Shown: one piece after another, positions 1 through 8,651 of the stretch
How positions within the stretch are numbered: the first letter of the stretch is position 1
Layout of the letters: every line of letters starts with the position of its first letter
DNA from: Loktanella sp. S4079
GTDB lineage: Bacteria; Pseudomonadota; Alphaproteobacteria; Rhodobacterales; Rhodobacteraceae
Assembly: GCF_000967725.1 (NCBI RefSeq)
Contig: NZ_JXYE01000002.1
Location: 930,001 to 994,000, forward strand
Direction of reading: 5' to 3'
DNA length: 64,000 nt
Translations under genes and position numbers: made by a program
Notes under the pieces: generated by a model
Database searches by the model: none
What the model was told of the DNA's origin: nothing
The model's input: only the letters and a program-made list of their open reading frames with translations

Positions 1-1
1 G

Positions 2-661
2 CGCAAGACCATTGCGGGTCGCCTAACAGAGGCCAAGCAATCGGTGCCGCATTTCTATCTGCGCCGGGATATTCAGCTCGACGCGCTGTTGAAATTCCGC
101 AGCCAATTGAACAAACAGCTTGAGCCACGCGGCGTGAAATTGTCGGTCAACGACTTTATCATCAAAGCATGCGCGCTTGCCTTGCAGCAAGTTCCCGAAG
201 CCAATGCTGTTTGGGCAGGTGATCGGACTTTGCAGTTCGAAAAATCGGATGTCGCTGTCGCGGTTGCAATCGAAGGCGGGCTGTTCACGCCAGTTCTGCA
301 AGACGCGGATAGCAAATCGCTTTCAGCTTTGTCGGTTGAGATGAAAGATCTCGCCACCCGTGCCCGTGACCGCAAGCTCGCGCCGCACGAATATCAGGGC
401 GGGTCATTCGCGATCTCTAACCTTGGCATGTTTGGCATCGATAACTTTGACGCCATTATCAACCCACCTCATGCCGCCATTTTGGCTGTGGGCGCAGGGG
501 TTAAGAAACCTGTCGTTGGCGAAGATGGTGAACTGGCGGTTGCAACGGTCATGTCTACGACACTGTCCGTTGATCACCGGGTCATTGACGGTGCGTTGGG
601 TGCAAACCTGCTGAACGCGATCAAGGATAACCTTGAGAATCCGATGCTGATGCTGGCCTAA
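2..661 (+). CDS. pdhC: Pyruvate dehydrogenase E2 (dihydrolipoamide acetyltransferase), C-terminal catalytic part
   Basis: The 5' end lies outside the window; the frame is open from base 2. The roughly 220 residues present are the CoA-dependent acyltransferase core of a 2-oxo acid dehydrogenase E2, which moves the acetyl group from lipoyl-lysine to CoA in the cytosolic PDH complex. It opens with RKTIAGRLTEAK followed by VPHFYL, typical of alphaproteobacterial PDH E2. Near the end the active-site motif DHRVIDG carries the catalytic His and Asp. The lipoyl and E1/E3-binding domains and the pdhA/pdhB partners must lie upstream. Succinyltransferase or branched-chain E2 are alternatives, but the N-terminal core motif favours PDH. 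Confidence 0.88.
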   Translation, partial: RKTIAGRLTEAKQSVPHFYLRRDIQLDALLKFRSQLNKQLEPRGVKLSVNDFIIKACALALQQVPEANAVWAGDRTLQFEKSDVAVAVAIEGGLFTPVLQDADSKSLSALSVEMKDLATRARDRKLAPHEYQGGSFAISNLGMFGIDNFDAIINPPHAAILAVGAGVKKPVVGEDGELAVATVMSTTLSVDHRVIDGALGANLLNAIKDNLENPMLMLA

Positions 662-684
662 GCCAGACAGTTTCGATTGAATTG

Positions 685-718
685 GGCGGCCCGGCATAAC
701 TGCGGGGCCGCCTTTTTT
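685..718 (+). terminator. Rho-independent terminator after the E2 gene
   Basis: An 8-bp perfect stem (GGCGGCCC / GGGCCGCC) is followed directly by six T on the plus strand. It sits in the 59-bp gap between two convergent genes. There is no matching A-run on the other side, so it serves the plus strand only. Confidence 0.85.
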
Positions 719-720
719 GT

Positions 721-1605
721 TTAGCCAAACACAAGCGAAGCGTGCACCTGCGCCCCGGCCCATGCCCCATCACCCACCGCGAGTGAGACCGAATGCGGCA
801 CGCGTGCCACGTCTCCACAGGCATAGACGCCAGGGATGTTCGTGGCCTTACCCTCATCCGTTTGGATCATGGTGCCAAATCCAGTTTCAACGATCTGGCA
901 GCCCAGTTTGTCCACAATCGGTGACGCTGGCGCATTCGTCGAAGCCGTGAACAGCCCGGCAAACGACAGGCTCCGACCGTCCGTCAAAACAACATCCGCG
1001 TTGCCACTCAACCGTGCGATCGGCGTCGTTTCGATCTGCACCCCACGCGCGTTAAGCTGTGTCAGCGTTTCCTTGTCCAAGACCAGCGCATCGTTCAAGA
1101 AGAACGTCACATCGCCCCACTCGGGGATCAGCCTTGCTTGGTGGATCGACATCTCACCCGTTGCAATCACGCCGATCTTTCCTTTGTTAAGCTCATAGCC
1201 GTGACAATACGGACAGTGAAATACATGTCGTCCCCAGCGTTCCTTTAAGCCTTCGATCTCGGGCAATTTATCGGATACCCCCGTGGCCAAGATAATGCGG
1301 CGTGCGCTGTACTGAGTTCCGGCATCCGTTGTCACGGTAAAGCTGTCGATTGTGCCAGATGCATCCACTGCCTTTGCGTTCACCCAAGTAAGCGTCGGAT
1401 AATGTTCGAGCTGCGCCTTAGCTGTCGCGGCAATTTGGGCGGGGTCAACGCCATCTTGGCTGAGAAACCCTTGTGCATGGGGCGCAAAGCGATTTCTGCG
1501 CTCACCTGTATCGATGATCACGACCTTTCGATGGGCGCGCAAGAGCTGCAGGGCTGCTGCCATTCCGGCGTAGCTGCCCCCGATGACAATCACGTCATGG
1601 GTCAT
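721..1605 (-). CDS. Thioredoxin-reductase-like FAD/NAD(P) oxidoreductase
   Basis: A class-II pyridine nucleotide-disulfide oxidoreductase of about 294 aa starting MTHDVIVIGG. It has an N-terminal FAD-binding glycine motif (IGGSYAGMAAA), the redox-centre region HCPYCHGYE (CPYC, where TrxB has CATC) and a C-terminal FAD motif (VYACGDVAR). It probably reduces a thioredoxin-like or low-molecular-weight disulfide partner; the partner cannot be told from sequence. The start at 1605 is preferred over an upstream start because it gives the standard N-terminus and leaves a 4-bp gap to the Rrf2 gene. The two form an operon, with ohrR/ohr next door, which suggests thiol or peroxide stress. It is not the housekeeping trxB by motif. 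Confidence 0.82.
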   Translation of the reverse strand: MTHDVIVIGGSYAGMAAALQLLRAHRKVVIIDTGERRNRFAPHAQGFLSQDGVDPAQIAATAKAQLEHYPTLTWVNAKAVDASGTIDSFTVTTDAGTQYSARRIILATGVSDKLPEIEGLKERWGRHVFHCPYCHGYELNKGKIGVIATGEMSIHQARLIPEWGDVTFFLNDALVLDKETLTQLNARGVQIETTPIARLSGNADVVLTDGRSLSFAGLFTASTNAPASPIVDKLGCQIVETGFGTMIQTDEGKATNIPGVYACGDVARVPHSVSLAVGDGAWAGAQVHASLVFG

Positions 1606-1609
1606 ATTT

Positions 1610-2053
1610 TTAGTCCTTTTGTTGTCGGTACTTCGCGTGCCGTCGCGCAAACTCCGCAGCCAATTGAGCCAATGTGACGGATTTGAAACGCGCGATCAAA
1701 AGCGCCTCTGCCTGAGCTAAGGTATCATCAAGCGCGGCATTTACAGATTGTTCCACCAGACAATTTGGGTTTTCATTCCGGTTTCCGATGGCAAAAAACG
1801 CCGGTTCACCCAACGCGTCGTGCAAATCAAAAAGTGTCACTTTGCTCAGTTCTGCATTGATGCGCCATCCACCCGCGTGTCCCCTTTCGGATGTCACTAA
1901 TCCTGCGTTGCGCAACAATCCCATTGTTCGGCGCACAACCACAGGATTGGTGCACATGCATTTTGCAAGCACCTCGGAGGTTATCGGTTTCCCCTGCTCT
2001 GCCATATGCAAGAGCGCGTGGAGGACGGAGGATAGGCGGCTGTCTTTCTTCAT
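1610..2053 (-). CDS. Rrf2-family transcriptional regulator
   Basis: A protein of about 147 aa starting MKKDSRLSSVLHALLHMAEQ, with the Rrf2 winged helix (residues about 1-75, including VVRRTMGLLRNAGLV and ERGHAGGW). The three clustered cysteines that hold the Fe-S cluster in IscR and NsrR are absent: there is a CMC in the recognition-helix region and one later Cys (NPNCLVE). This places it nearer the cluster-free YwnA-like Rrf2 proteins, which often sit beside oxidoreductases. The start at 2053 is favoured because a perfect inverted repeat abuts that ATG. It lies directly upstream of the TrxR-like gene and probably controls it and itself. Confidence 0.83.
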   Translation of the reverse strand: MKKDSRLSSVLHALLHMAEQGKPITSEVLAKCMCTNPVVVRRTMGLLRNAGLVTSERGHAGGWRINAELSKVTLFDLHDALGEPAFFAIGNRNENPNCLVEQSVNAALDDTLAQAEALLIARFKSVTLAQLAAEFARRHAKYRQQKD

Positions 2054-2070
2054 GTAACTATTGTAGTTAC
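2054..2070. promoter_or_regulatory. Candidate Rrf2 operator (17-bp inverted repeat)
   Basis: GTAACTA-TTG-TAGTTAC is a perfect 7-bp inverted repeat with a 3-bp centre. It touches the ATG of the Rrf2 gene (start codon 2051-2053). This is a natural place for an autoregulatory site that blocks transcription or ribosome entry. Binding by the Rrf2 protein is inferred. Confidence 0.55.
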
Positions 2071-2121
2071 GATTCGTGAAAGAATGCAAGCCCCGCAATA
2101 TTCACAATGCGTGATGGCGAA

Positions 2122-2559
2122 TTATTCCGGGCAGCTAATTTGACTGCGCAGCTTACGCAAAAGATCACGCAGCTGAATAAATTCCTGCAATGAAAGACCC
2201 GAAGCAGCCAGCAAACAGTCGCTCATTTTGTTGCGGCTGGCACCCATCTCGCGCCCTTTGTCTGTCAATGACACCAGAACCCGCCGTTCGTCATCGACTG
2301 CCCGCGTACGCTTCACCAACCCAGCGAACGACAAGCGCTTAATCAGCGGAGTCAAAGTGGAACTTTCCAACCCCAATATTTGCCCGATCTCGCCGACGGA
2401 ACGTTCGTCGCCTTCCCATAGCGACATCATCACTAGGTACTGCGGATAAGTGACCCCAAGACTTGTCAGCAGCGGTTTATAGAGCCGCCCAATCTCTAGA
2501 TTGGTGCTGTAGACATCAAAGCAAATCATGTCATCAAGTGTCAAAGTCGTTGTTTTCAT
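2122..2559 (-). CDS. ohrR: OhrR-type MarR-family organic peroxide sensor/repressor
   Basis: A MarR-family protein of 145 aa starting MKTTTLTLDDMICFDVYSTN. The Cys in ICFDVYS near residue 13 occupies the position of the reactive peroxide-sensing Cys of OhrR. A winged helix follows (YPQYLVMMSLWEGDERSVGEIGQILGLESSTLTPLIKRL, here quoted only as the start and end of that segment: YPQYLVMMSLW to LTPLIKRL), with a DERR wing. Additional Cys residues near the C-terminus could make it a two-Cys sensor. The start at 2559 has a good ribosome site (AGGAG, 6 bases before ATG). It is divergent from ohr, the classical arrangement in which oxidised OhrR releases the ohr promoter. Confidence 0.88.
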   Translation of the reverse strand: MKTTTLTLDDMICFDVYSTNLEIGRLYKPLLTSLGVTYPQYLVMMSLWEGDERSVGEIGQILGLESSTLTPLIKRLSFAGLVKRTRAVDDERRVLVSLTDKGREMGASRNKMSDCLLAASGLSLQEFIQLRDLLRKLRSQISCPE

Positions 2560-2610
2560 GTGGTTCTCCTGTGGATACCTACTGCTTATCACGCGATTAT
2601 CTTGCGCGCA

Positions 2611-2639
2611 TTGACATATTTATATCGCGCGATAAATAA
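2611..2639 (+). promoter_or_regulatory. ohr promoter with embedded OhrR operator
   Basis: A TTGACA -35 box (2611-2616) is followed after 17 bp by AAATAA (2634-2639) as -10. The perfect palindrome TATCGCGCGATA (2623-2634) lies between them, where a bound repressor would exclude RNA polymerase. A second imperfect copy, TATCACGCGATTA, is at 2587-2599 nearer ohrR. Assignment to OhrR rests on position. Confidence 0.6.
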
Positions 2640-2667
2640 TATCAAACAATCAATCAAAGGAGTCGTT

Positions 2668-3099
2668 ATGCCTGCTTCCAAAGTTCTGTATTCTACATCT
2701 GCAACAGCAACCGGCGGCCGCGATGGGCGCTCAAGAACGCACGATGGTGCACTTGATCTAAAGCTGACAACACCCACTGAATTAGGCGGCGCAGGAGGCG
2801 ACGGTGTGAACCCTGAGCAGCTCTTTGCTGCGGGGTATGCAGCCTGTTTTCTCGGTGCGCTCAAGGCCTATGCCCGCGGTAAGAAAATCGCAGTGCCTGA
2901 TAGCGCCGAGGTGACCGCCAAGGTGGGGATCGGCCCACGCGATGATAATGGCTTTGGCATTGCCGTTGAAATTGGCGTTAAATTACCCGGAGTTGCCGAT
3001 GATGAGGCCGACGATCTCATTGCTGGGGCGCACCACGTTTGCCCTTATTCGGATGCAACACGCGGTTCGCTAGAAATCACGCCGACACGTATCAGCTAA
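2668..3099 (+). CDS. ohr: Organic hydroperoxide resistance protein Ohr
   Basis: A protein of 143 aa in the Ohr/OsmC family, a cytosolic thiol peroxidase that reduces organic hydroperoxides using lipoyl thiols. The two redox cysteines are visible in GYAACFLGAL and HHVCPYSDATRG, with the Ohr-type TGGRDG near the N-terminus. The start MPASKVLYST is set by a strong ribosome site (AAAGGAG, 6 bases upstream). Longer upstream starts would run through the operator and promoter. It is divergent from ohrR. Confidence 0.93.
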   Translation: MPASKVLYSTSATATGGRDGRSRTHDGALDLKLTTPTELGGAGGDGVNPEQLFAAGYAACFLGALKAYARGKKIAVPDSAEVTAKVGIGPRDDNGFGIAVEIGVKLPGVADDEADDLIAGAHHVCPYSDATRGSLEITPTRIS

Positions 3100-3106
3100 T
3101 GCAAAG

Positions 3107-3131
3107 AGCGGGGCAAAATTGCCCCGCTTTT
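3107..3131. terminator. Bidirectional terminator between ohr and cysE
   Basis: A 10-bp stem AGCGGGGCAA / TTGCCCCGCT with a 2-base loop is flanked by an A-run on the left and a T-run on the right. It lies between two convergent genes. Confidence 0.85.
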
Positions 3132-3150
3132 CGTCGTATTCTCGTGAAAA

Positions 3151-3957
3151 TCAGTTGGTTTCGATGAACTGGTTCATCGACATTGATGGTTGCGAACACC
3201 CTGCTTCCCCGACAATGCGGGCGGGAACACCTGCGACGGTCTTCATCGGTGGGACATCGTCGAGCACGACAGAACCTGCTGCCACACGGCTGCATTGCCC
3301 AACGGTGATATTGCCAAGCACTTTGGCACCTGCACCGATCAGGACGCCATTGCCAATTTTGGGGTGCCGGTCGTCGTCTTCTTTGCCGGTCCCGCCAAGC
3401 GTCACAGAATGCAGCATTGAAACGTTATCACCAACGACCGCAGTTTCACCGACGACGATCGAATGCGCGTGATCAATCATGATCCCCTGCCCGATCCGTG
3501 CCGCCGGATGGATATCGACGCCAAATAGCTCGCTCACCCGCATCTGTACGAAATAGGCTAGATCCTTGCGTCCCTGCGTCCATAGCCAATGCCCCAGACG
3601 ATAGGCTTGCACAGCTTGGAAACCCTTAAAGAACATCAAGGGTTGCAAAAACCGATGGCATGCAGGGTCCCGATCAAAAATCGCCACAATATCAGCGCGG
3701 GCCGCAGCAGTGAGCTGCGTATCTTGTACATAGGCGCTATCTGCGATCTCGCGAATGATTTGCTCTGACATTTCCGGCGAAGCAAGCTTCATCGCCAAGC
3801 GATAGGCCAATGCGCCCTCAAAGCTGTTGTGGTGCAGAATACAGGCATGGATCATCCCACCAATCAGCGGTTCAGAATTGATCGCGTCTTCAGCCTCAGA
3901 ACAGATGCGCTGCCAAACGGGATCAAGTTCGCGCAGTGTTGGGTTGAGATGTGCCAT
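3151..3957 (-). CDS. cysE: Serine O-acetyltransferase
   Basis: A protein of 268 aa with an N-terminal helical domain (about 1-150) and a C-terminal left-handed beta-helix of hexapeptide repeats (HPAARIGQGIMIDHAHSIVVG onward, quoted here as HPAARIGQG and IDHAHSIVVGE). The catalytic His-containing DHAHSIVVGE and HSVTLGGTGK motifs are intact. The C-terminal tail ends in isoleucine-containing MNQFIETN, similar to tails that bind cysteine synthase. It makes O-acetylserine from serine and acetyl-CoA, the first committed step of cysteine synthesis. The gene lies downstream of the GTA cluster on the same strand. Confidence 0.93.
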   Translation of the reverse strand: MAHLNPTLRELDPVWQRICSEAEDAINSEPLIGGMIHACILHHNSFEGALAYRLAMKLASPEMSEQIIREIADSAYVQDTQLTAAARADIVAIFDRDPACHRFLQPLMFFKGFQAVQAYRLGHWLWTQGRKDLAYFVQMRVSELFGVDIHPAARIGQGIMIDHAHSIVVGETAVVGDNVSMLHSVTLGGTGKEDDDRHPKIGNGVLIGAGAKVLGNITVGQCSRVAAGSVVLDDVPPMKTVAGVPARIVGEAGCSQPSMSMNQFIETN

Positions 3958-4038
3958 AGGGGTATCCTTTGCGTTTCAGACCCTTTGTGTAGATCATATA
4001 GGGTGCTGTCGCCAAGAACAAAGCTGTGATTTTCTACA

Positions 4039-4323
4039 TCACAGATCGCGATCATTCATCAGAACCATTGCAATTGTAACCAGGCACTCAACGAATGCCC
4101 GATCACAAAAGGCTGCACGCGGTGCGGATTTTTGCTTGGTGGCCGCTGACATCAGTGTGCCATTTCCAAATCGCGGATGGGCAAACCCAGTGCGCGCACG
4201 ATGAGCGTGGGCAAGCCGTGCATTACGGCACAGCTCTTGGGCTTTGGCTTTGCGCGCGGGTGCCGGCACTGCGTACAGCACCCGCGCGGCGGCCTCAATA
4301 TCGGCCAATTGAACTTGCAACAT
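4039..4323 (-). CDS. Small conserved protein coupled to the GTA cluster (DUF7742-like)
   Basis: A 94-aa basic, alanine-rich, mostly helical protein with no signal peptide or membrane segment. The pattern RARTGFAHPRFGNGTLMSAA resembles a small family I associate with roseobacter genomes beside GTA clusters (DUF7742); that identification is from memory. Its ATG is only 2 bp after the stop of g15, so it is probably translated from the GTA transcript. Function unknown. It may be a GTA accessory protein or an ordinary gene that relies on GTA readthrough. Confidence 0.65.
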   Translation of the reverse strand: MLQVQLADIEAAARVLYAVPAPARKAKAQELCRNARLAHAHRARTGFAHPRFGNGTLMSAATKQKSAPRAAFCDRAFVECLVTIAMVLMNDRDL

Positions 4324-4325
4324 CG

Positions 4326-7300
4326 TTAGAACTGCATATTCACACCCACATAGGGCCCAGCGCCAAAACGTGCGGAAAGTTGCGCCACCTCGATCCGATA
4401 GGGGGTTTCACCGACCTCTGCAGCGCGTGCAACCTCTGGATAGGACCAATGCGGCGTATCTGTGGTTTCTTGCCTCCGCACGATGCCGTCTTGGACAACA
4501 CGGATTTGATAGCTTTCGTTTTCTTCACCAAGTGGGATTTCCGCGTCGCCCCACTGATCGCCATCAATCCGGCTGCACCGTATCCATGACAGGCCGATGT
4601 CGCCCAGCGCAGTGTCGACACGTAGATGCGCCACCGGATAAGGTCGAAGACCGTTTCCGTGGAAACTTTGAACAGCGTAGCGATAGCTTGGGTCTGTCAT
4701 TGGACGCTCTGCGGGACCATATCGCAGATGTCGCGGCACCCCACGCGATGACGCGGGCAGATCAATCTGCGCGGGCGTCCCGTCCAAAATCACCACCTTG
4801 GAGCCGGTCGGCCATTCATCAGGCATGATCCCACGGCTGCCCGCTTGGCCACGTAGCAATCCCGACAAGCGATAGCGCCGTTCACCCACAGGGATCGCCT
4901 TTGCGAATTGAATGATCTCCCATTTGTCGGGCGTTCCATCGCCAATCGCCAGCGTGTTGGCCCCTGACAGCAACGCCGAAACTGTGACAGAGCTGAGTTC
5001 ACCAGCAATCAGTGTCAGTTCAAGACCTTCTTGCCGATCCCAAATACCGACTGGCCCGCGTGGCAGCGGTGACTGGGTTATCCCTATGATTGAGGCCCCC
5101 TCGATCACCGTTTGCAGCGAGTAACCGCTATCCTCTGGCGCAGAATAAAGCGCGATGTTCCCAGGCCATGGGCGGCCAGCGACCGCGACATAGGGTGCGG
5201 TTGGAACCTCGTCACCTCGCAAGAGCGGTAGATCAAGGAACAATGCCTCGACCGGAACGGGGCCCACATATGGATGCAACACCGGTCCATCGCCGTCAAA
5301 AGTCTGCCCGCGATAGGCTTCTGCATCAATGCGCGTGGCCTCAATCAGACGCAGTCCCGCTTCTTCCACGCGGTCGACCCGGTATAGACCCTTATGCTGA
5401 TCTGTATCGAGGGAGACAACGTCGCCCGCACCCACATCCATTAATGACGGCGGCAGCGCAAAGCGTGCCTGATCACGCGCGATACGCGTTTCTTGCAGCC
5501 ACCGCGTCACCGTATTGCGCCCTTCAGAACGCGTGAGCGCAAGCGGCACCTCGGTCTTGTTCACGGCGTAGGTCTGCTTATCAGGATGAACTGCCTCTGC
5601 TGCTATGGCCTCGTAGTCGCCGTCGCTATCCAAGTGGACCACCTGAATCCTTGCCGCCACCTCGGCGGCAGGCGAACGCGTCAAGGACACAACTTGGTCC
5701 TTTTCTGTATCAAGGGCCAAATCGTCATCCGTGAGCACATGATCAGCCCGCCCAGCGCGGTTCTCGAACACAAGGACACCGTCACGTTCCATTGCATCAA
5801 AACCATAGGTGGTCATCAGTGGTTGTAAGGCGGATCTGCCTGACGTGATCTGATCCACGGCAAAGCCACGCACCACCCCATGTAGCCGCGACACATCAAA
5901 GCGTGAGACACCGGATCGTTCGCAAATCTCGGCGACAACACTGGCAAGCGCGCGGTTCGTCACCCGACCATTCAACCAATGACCTCGCGCATAGTTATCC
6001 CCGTCTGACCACAGGCTCCGGTTCCCCGGAAAAAATGGATATGGCCGTGCATCCCATGCCCAGACATGCATCCGATTGGTGTCGACCATCGGCGCACCAT
6101 ACACGGACGAAACCGGGTTATGCGCCGCATCGCTAAAATGCCCATAGACTGCCCGGATATATTGCATCTGCATAAAGTCATCACGGTTGCCGTTCGAGTA
6201 ATATGGCAATTGGGATTCAGACGATTTTGGATCAATAAACTTATTGGGCTGGTTCGCCCCCTTGACGATCGCGGCACAACCGAATTCGGTAAACCAAATT
6301 GGTTTGCTTTCCGGAACCCATGCTGTTGGCGTGTCTGATCGCACGCCATCGACACGGTTATGGTGTGGATGCGACCACCAGCCGGCAAAATCCTTGTAGC
6401 GCCATACCCATGGCTCTCCGGCTGCGTCCGTGATCGGAGTACGCCGTTGGGCTGCACGTGCCTCTGGTGTCGTGTAATACCAGTCAAAGCCCTCACCACC
6501 CGCGACGTTTGATTTGAGGTAATCGAGATTATAGATCGCGCCTGCATCTATATCTGCATGACTGTCCCCATCCCGCCAATCGGCGAGCGGCATGTAGTTA
6601 TCAACCCCGATAAAGTCGATATTGGGATCTGCCCACAGCGCATCAAGGTGAAAGAATTTATCGCCGGTCCCTGCGGGTTGATAGCCGTGGTATTCAGACC
6701 AATCAGCCGCGTAGCTGATTTTACAATCAGGCCCAAGAATCTGACGTACATCCGCAGCCAGTGCACGAAATGCCTCAACTGCCGGAAAGCTGTTATTCGC
6801 CCCCCGGATTTGCGTCAAAGCGCGCATCTCAGAGCCGATACAGAACGCTGAGACACCGCCAGCCGCCGCACATAGATGCGCGTAATGCAAGATAAAGCGG
6901 CGATAGCCCCAGTCGTTTCCGCTATAGTTCACGGTACCCCCAGTTAGAGTAAAATCAGAGACCTCAGCCTGCCCCATAAATGCAGCGACCTCGGCCTCTG
7001 CCATCGCAGTACCGTCGGTAGTACCGTCCATGTAGGGTGCAAGTGCTGTCGTAATCCTACCCCGCCAAGGCAGCGCTGCTTGCCCCACCTCACCGGACCA
7101 CGGATCGGGCAATAGGTTTCCGTCCAACTGCTCCATCAGGATAAACGGATAGAACACGGCAGACAGGCCGCGCGATTTCATGTCCCGCAATGCTTCGATT
7201 ACAGATGCATCGGTCGGTGTACCGCCATAGACAGGGGCACCATGCAATTGTGGAACGCGTTCGGATGCGCTCCGGCTGATGCCCGATACTTCCCACGGCA

Positions 7301-8213
7301 TGGCTTCTGCGTCAGTTTCTTTTTGCTCGACCTTCGGCTTAATTGAACACGACCCACAGCGCAGGTCGTCTCCGAACCAAGACACCACCATGACCACAGA
7401 GCCGCAGGCTGGCACCTCTTCCTGCAGCGCATTCATTGACACGGTGAAATCGCTTCCGCCCATAGGGGAATTCGTATTCACCGCGACATGCTCTCCGTAT
7501 GACGGTGACATATGCACCTGAGAGGTCGCCAGACCGTATTCTCCAGTCCCAGGGATCAGGGCCACGCCGGTCACCAAATCACCCAACTCATCCGCACCGG
7601 GTCGCATCACCTCAAAGGTGAGCTGTGGAACGCGATTACCGAACTTCGCCAACCCAAGGTCTTCAAACACCACATAGGCAGTCCCGCGATATGCAGGTGT
7701 GTTCTCTAACCCTTCAATGGCAGCGATCTTGGGGTCCGGCTGTTGATCTAATGTGCCAGTGTATAAGCGCATATTCAGATCACTTTGACTGATCTCAACC
7801 CCATCGGCCCATATACGTCCAATGCGGCTGATTTGCCCCTCGCAAAGAGCAACAGCCAAACTCACGCTATAGGAATACGACGTGACCTCGGGGCCAGATG
7901 GCGCGCCCTTACCGCCGCCAGAAGTCTTACTGCTCTCTTCGAAATCCGAGGCCCAGATAACCTGTCCCGGCACCCGCATACGTCCGTAGACCTGTTGCAG
8001 ATCACCGCCTTCGCCTGCACTGGTCAGGCGAAACCGATCAACGCGGCCAGTTTCAATGGCATCACTCCCAGATCCAAAGAGCTTTTGGTCAATATGGCGC
8101 CCAATCGCTGCACCCGCCGCGCGCCCGATTGCCGCCATAGACAGCCCCATAACCGTTCCGCCGATAGAACCACCAATGGCCATACCCGCAGCAGATAGAA
8201 CAATTGTCGCCAT
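4326..8213 (-). CDS. GTA g15: tail-tip/host-contact protein with TIM-barrel domain
   Basis: At 1295 aa this is the largest GTA protein, matching the 'megatron' (orfg15, Rcc01698) at the tip of RcGTA tails, which contacts the recipient and helps deliver DNA. The N-terminal 40 residues are Gly/Ala-rich and hydrophobic. A glycoside-hydrolase-like TIM-barrel domain spans about 420-720, with IDFIGVDNYMPL near 532-543 and the acidic motif WFTEFGCA near 640-647. The rest is beta-rich tail-fibre-like sequence. It follows g14 after 6 bp and the frame is fully open. Confidence 0.92.
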   Translation of the reverse strand: MATIVLSAAGMAIGGSIGGTVMGLSMAAIGRAAGAAIGRHIDQKLFGSGSDAIETGRVDRFRLTSAGEGGDLQQVYGRMRVPGQVIWASDFEESSKTSGGGKGAPSGPEVTSYSYSVSLAVALCEGQISRIGRIWADGVEISQSDLNMRLYTGTLDQQPDPKIAAIEGLENTPAYRGTAYVVFEDLGLAKFGNRVPQLTFEVMRPGADELGDLVTGVALIPGTGEYGLATSQVHMSPSYGEHVAVNTNSPMGGSDFTVSMNALQEEVPACGSVVMVVSWFGDDLRCGSCSIKPKVEQKETDAEAMPWEVSGISRSASERVPQLHGAPVYGGTPTDASVIEALRDMKSRGLSAVFYPFILMEQLDGNLLPDPWSGEVGQAALPWRGRITTALAPYMDGTTDGTAMAEAEVAAFMGQAEVSDFTLTGGTVNYSGNDWGYRRFILHYAHLCAAAGGVSAFCIGSEMRALTQIRGANNSFPAVEAFRALAADVRQILGPDCKISYAADWSEYHGYQPAGTGDKFFHLDALWADPNIDFIGVDNYMPLADWRDGDSHADIDAGAIYNLDYLKSNVAGGEGFDWYYTTPEARAAQRRTPITDAAGEPWVWRYKDFAGWWSHPHHNRVDGVRSDTPTAWVPESKPIWFTEFGCAAIVKGANQPNKFIDPKSSESQLPYYSNGNRDDFMQMQYIRAVYGHFSDAAHNPVSSVYGAPMVDTNRMHVWAWDARPYPFFPGNRSLWSDGDNYARGHWLNGRVTNRALASVVAEICERSGVSRFDVSRLHGVVRGFAVDQITSGRSALQPLMTTYGFDAMERDGVLVFENRAGRADHVLTDDDLALDTEKDQVVSLTRSPAAEVAARIQVVHLDSDGDYEAIAAEAVHPDKQTYAVNKTEVPLALTRSEGRNTVTRWLQETRIARDQARFALPPSLMDVGAGDVVSLDTDQHKGLYRVDRVEEAGLRLIEATRIDAEAYRGQTFDGDGPVLHPYVGPVPVEALFLDLPLLRGDEVPTAPYVAVAGRPWPGNIALYSAPEDSGYSLQTVIEGASIIGITQSPLPRGPVGIWDRQEGLELTLIAGELSSVTVSALLSGANTLAIGDGTPDKWEIIQFAKAIPVGERRYRLSGLLRGQAGSRGIMPDEWPTGSKVVILDGTPAQIDLPASSRGVPRHLRYGPAERPMTDPSYRYAVQSFHGNGLRPYPVAHLRVDTALGDIGLSWIRCSRIDGDQWGDAEIPLGEENESYQIRVVQDGIVRRQETTDTPHWSYPEVARAAEVGETPYRIEVAQLSARFGAGPYVGVNMQF

Positions 8214-8219
8214 GCGCTT

Positions 8220-8651
8220 TTATCCTTGAGAAATTTCAAACTGCGCCGCAATACGGCGGCGCCATGGGCCCGACAAAGGGCTCTCGATCACTCCGTGACC
8301 TGAATAAGAATGAATGAACATCGGCTGCGGCGCAGATTGTGACACAATGCCGATATGTTTCGCCACAAGGCCATCGCGCATCCGAAACAGCAAAACCTGC
8401 CCCGCACAGAGCGGTGTACCGCTCACCTCTTTCATATGGCGCAGCCCAGCCTGATACAGCAATTCCTGCCCCTGCGGTTCTGACCAATCAGCGGTATAGG
8501 CTGGTACCTCTTCGGGCTCTGTGCCGAAATATGTGCGCCAGACGCCACGCAACAACCCTAAACAGTCACAGCCGACACCTTGTACAGATGCTTGATGCAA
8601 ATAAGGCGTACCAATCCATGTGCGTGCGATCTCTACAATGCGTTCGCTCAT
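8220..8651 (-). CDS. GTA g14: NlpC/P60-type tail peptidase
   Basis: A 143-aa cysteine peptidase of the NlpC/P60 fold. The nucleophile motif is GCDCLGLLRG (Cys30) and the catalytic His lies in AKHIGIVS. In GTAs this tail protein cuts peptidoglycan peptides so that DNA can enter the recipient. It overlaps g13 by 4 bp (ATGA), a sign of translational coupling. Confidence 0.9.
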   Translation of the reverse strand: MSERIVEIARTWIGTPYLHQASVQGVGCDCLGLLRGVWRTYFGTEPEEVPAYTADWSEPQGQELLYQAGLRHMKEVSGTPLCAGQVLLFRMRDGLVAKHIGIVSQSAPQPMFIHSYSGHGVIESPLSGPWRRRIAAQFEISQG

